A stretch of DNA of 6,512 nt, taken from contig CACXEZ010000112.1 in NCBI GenBank assembly GCA_902766815.1, positions 1-6,512 of the forward strand, in the 5' to 3' direction. Source of the DNA: an uncultured Erysipelotrichaceae bacterium (GTDB lineage Bacteria > Bacillota_I > Bacilli_A > RF39 > UBA660). Below, one piece after another: positions 5,305-6,512 of the stretch (its first letter is position 1; each line of letters starts with the position of its first letter). Both the position numbers and the translations under genes were made by a program. A model generated the notes under the pieces. The model was not told the DNA's origin. It did not search any database and worked only from the letters and a program-made list of their open reading frames with translations.

Positions 5305-5967
5305 ATGAAATTTAATATTAAAAAACTTAATTTTGGATTACCTCAAAAGTATGATCAAGAACAGGAAAATATTATTTATCAATCTCCATTTTATGGCATT
5401 AAAGGAAGTATTAGTAAAGTAGTAGAGCAAGATAATCGCTATTTGGTTACTCGTTATGATGTTGATGGAAAAGATGGAGAGGTATTTGAATTATCTAAAA
5501 AGTGTAAGAATGATCTTCATGAGAATTATATTAGCGATATTAAAAATTATTTAGAGATAAATCATACTAAGTATTTAACTAGTTTAAGTAATCAAGCTAA
5601 ATCTCAATTCCCTAAAAAGAAGATTCTTATTTTATCAGTTGTTTTAGCGGCTATTACGGCTGTATCTGGTTTAGGAATTATATTTACTACGGAGGCTATG
5701 TTTTATTTATTCTTGATGACTTTTTTCTTTAGTTTTATGGCATCTTGTCATTACACACATTTATTAAGATCTTGTTTGGTGGAAGAGAAGAGGCAAGAGT
5801 TTATACATCAATATAAGGAATATACAGAAGTATTGAATGCTTATAATATTACAAATGAAAAAAATAATATTCATCATCCTACGATGTATAGTAATGTATC
5901 TAAAATAGATCAAGATAAAGTTATCGATATAGAGAAAAGAAAGATATTAAATAAGAAGAGTGCTTGA
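5305..5967 (+). CDS. Unrecognised membrane protein with a two-helix hairpin
   Basis: I do not recognise this 220-residue protein. ATG 5305 is chosen because GGGGGTG (5293-5299) lies just upstream; an in-frame ATG at 5269 would sit inside the proximal promoter. Residues 1-105 are soluble and charged, with a likely beta-rich part (about 28-63, including RYLVTRYDVDGKDGEVFEL). After KKK (104-106) come two hydrophobic segments, about 107-127 and 131-149, joined by a very short TTE turn. This forms a hairpin, and the positive residues predict both ends in the cytoplasm. The tail (155-220) is charged, probably helical up to about 180, and ends with many Lys residues. There is no signal peptide or enzyme motif. 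It is a single-gene unit between tandem promoters and a strong terminator, directly upstream of cotE; a sporulation role is only a guess from position. The TGA stop (5965-5967) lies 6 nt before the hairpin. Confidence 0.85.
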   Translation: MKFNIKKLNFGLPQKYDQEQENIIYQSPFYGIKGSISKVVEQDNRYLVTRYDVDGKDGEVFELSKKCKNDLHENYISDIKNYLEINHTKYLTSLSNQAKSQFPKKKILILSVVLAAITAVSGLGIIFTTEAMFYLFLMTFFFSFMASCHYTHLLRSCLVEEKRQEFIHQYKEYTEVLNAYNITNEKNNIHHPTMYSNVSKIDQDKVIDIEKRKILNKKSA

Positions 5968-5973
5968 TATATG

Positions 5974-6014
5974 GAACCATGAATAGATTTTATTTTATTC
6001 ATGGTTCTTTTTTT
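5974..6014 (+). terminator. Strong intrinsic terminator before cotE
   Basis: GAACCATGAATA (5974-5985) and TATTCATGGTTC (5996-6007) are perfect 12-bp arms with a 10-nt loop, followed by seven T's (6008-6014). This is the clearest terminator in the window and implies that cotE has its own promoter in the 38 bp that follow. Confidence 0.92.
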
Positions 6015-6024
6015 GTATATCTTT

Positions 6025-6033
6025 CATACATTA
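6025..6033 (+). promoter_or_regulatory. Possible sporulation-type -10 element of cotE
   Basis: CATACATTA fits the -10 patterns of both mother-cell sigma factors: CATACAnT for sigma-E and CATAnnnTA for sigma-K. I cannot find a good matching -35 upstream, where the sequence is the terminator arm and T-tract, and the predicted leader would be only about 14 nt. In B. subtilis, cotE is driven by sigma-E and sigma-K promoters. No convincing vegetative promoter is seen in this short space. Confidence 0.4.
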
Positions 6034-6052
6034 CATTAGAGGGGTGATAGTC

Positions 6053-6512
6053 TTGTCAACATTTAAAGAAATTGTAACAAAAGCAGTAATTGGTAAGGGT
6101 AAAAAATATTATAAAAATACTTATACCATCGATACAGAGAATATTCCTACGACTGTACTTGGATGTTGGGTTATCAATCATAAATTTAAAGGTTCAGAAG
6201 TAGGCGGGAAGATTGTTATTGATGGAAGTTTTGATGTTAATATATGGTATTCTTATAGTAAAGATACTAAAACTACTGTTATTACAAAAAAAATTCCTTA
6301 TAGTGAAACAGTTATGGTAAGACAAAAGGATGATACAGATTCTACAGTGAAAGATATTATTGTACGTAGTTTAAAACAACCTAATTGTGTCAATGCTAAA
6401 GCGAGTGGAAAGACAATTTCTATTGATATTGAAAAAGAATTAGGAGTAGAGATTGTGGGAGATACTAAAATAAAGGTAGCAGTAGAGGATGATGAGGAAC
6501 CATGGGATCTAA
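6053..6512 (+). CDS. cotE: Outer spore coat morphogenetic protein CotE (3' end outside window)
   Basis: CotE is the scaffold on which the outer coat of Bacillus-type spores assembles; it is made in the mother cell and forms a layer around the forespore. The start is TTG 6053: the near-ideal AGAGGGGTGAT (6038-6048) is just upstream and no nearby ATG is in frame. The 153 visible residues align, from memory, along the whole B. subtilis protein (181 residues): FKEIVTKAVIGKGKK (4-18), LGCWVINHKF (36-45), a DVNIWYSYSKDTKT core (61-74), KQPNC (108-112), and EIVGDTKIKVAVE (133-145). The acidic tail begins at EDDEEPWDL (145-153) and is cut by the window edge. Because a terminator precedes it, cotE must start its own transcript. 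In Bacillus, mutS follows cotE; whether it does here is outside the window. Confidence 0.95.
   Translation, partial: MSTFKEIVTKAVIGKGKKYYKNTYTIDTENIPTTVLGCWVINHKFKGSEVGGKIVIDGSFDVNIWYSYSKDTKTTVITKKIPYSETVMVRQKDDTDSTVKDIIVRSLKQPNCVNAKASGKTISIDIEKELGVEIVGDTKIKVAVEDDEEPWDL

Noticed and set aside
5965..5967. TGA stop codon considered as a possible tryptophan codon (Mollicutes code).
   Set aside because: A perfect terminator begins 6 nt later, the protein reads normally to this point, and tryptophan is TGG in every gene here, so the standard code applies.

Overview
The window is strongly AT-rich, every gene lies on the + strand, and the proteins are Firmicutes-like. The standard code with TGA as a stop fits: the gene at 5305 ends in TGA directly before a terminator hairpin, and tryptophan is encoded by TGG throughout. 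A CotE-type spore coat protein at the right edge, together with PPDK, MiaA and MnmA, suggests a spore-forming or recently spore-forming low-GC member of class Bacilli. An uncultured gut lineage such as Erysipelotrichales or RF39 relatives would fit, but that placement is inference.

Layout, left to right. (1) 1-685 is the C-terminal quarter of pyruvate phosphate dikinase, cut by the window edge. (2) 816-1235 encodes an unrecognised 139-residue soluble protein with a near-ideal vegetative promoter (TTGACA, 17 bp, TGCTATAAT) and a perfect terminator hairpin overlapping its stop codon, so it is a stand-alone unit. (3) 1298-1813 encodes a small HD-domain phosphohydrolase, closed by a 13-bp hairpin. 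(4) 1886-2782 is miaA. Its likely promoter has the -35 box inside the preceding terminator hairpin. (5) 2783-3095 is a roughly 300-bp gap with two candidate terminators and about 140 bp between them that no gene explains. (6) 3096-5135 is a probable operon of mnmA and a membrane GT2 glycosyltransferase of the polyprenol-phosphate type, 15 bp apart. (7) 5305-5967 encodes an unrecognised protein with a two-helix membrane hairpin, preceded by one or two candidate promoters and followed by a textbook terminator. (8) 6053 to the window end is cotE, with a TTG start and an excellent ribosome binding site, truncated by the window edge.

Functionally this is mostly chromosomal housekeeping: PEP/pyruvate interconversion, two independent tRNA anticodon-loop modifications (i6A37 by MiaA, s2U34 by MnmA), lipid-linked sugar transfer at the membrane, and spore coat assembly. 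Almost every gene is bounded by its own terminator, giving short transcription units. I see no mobile element, CRISPR array, rRNA, tRNA or recognised riboswitch. The least explained items are the two unrecognised proteins (816 and 5305), the 2836-2977 segment, and the way promoters are packed against or into terminators.
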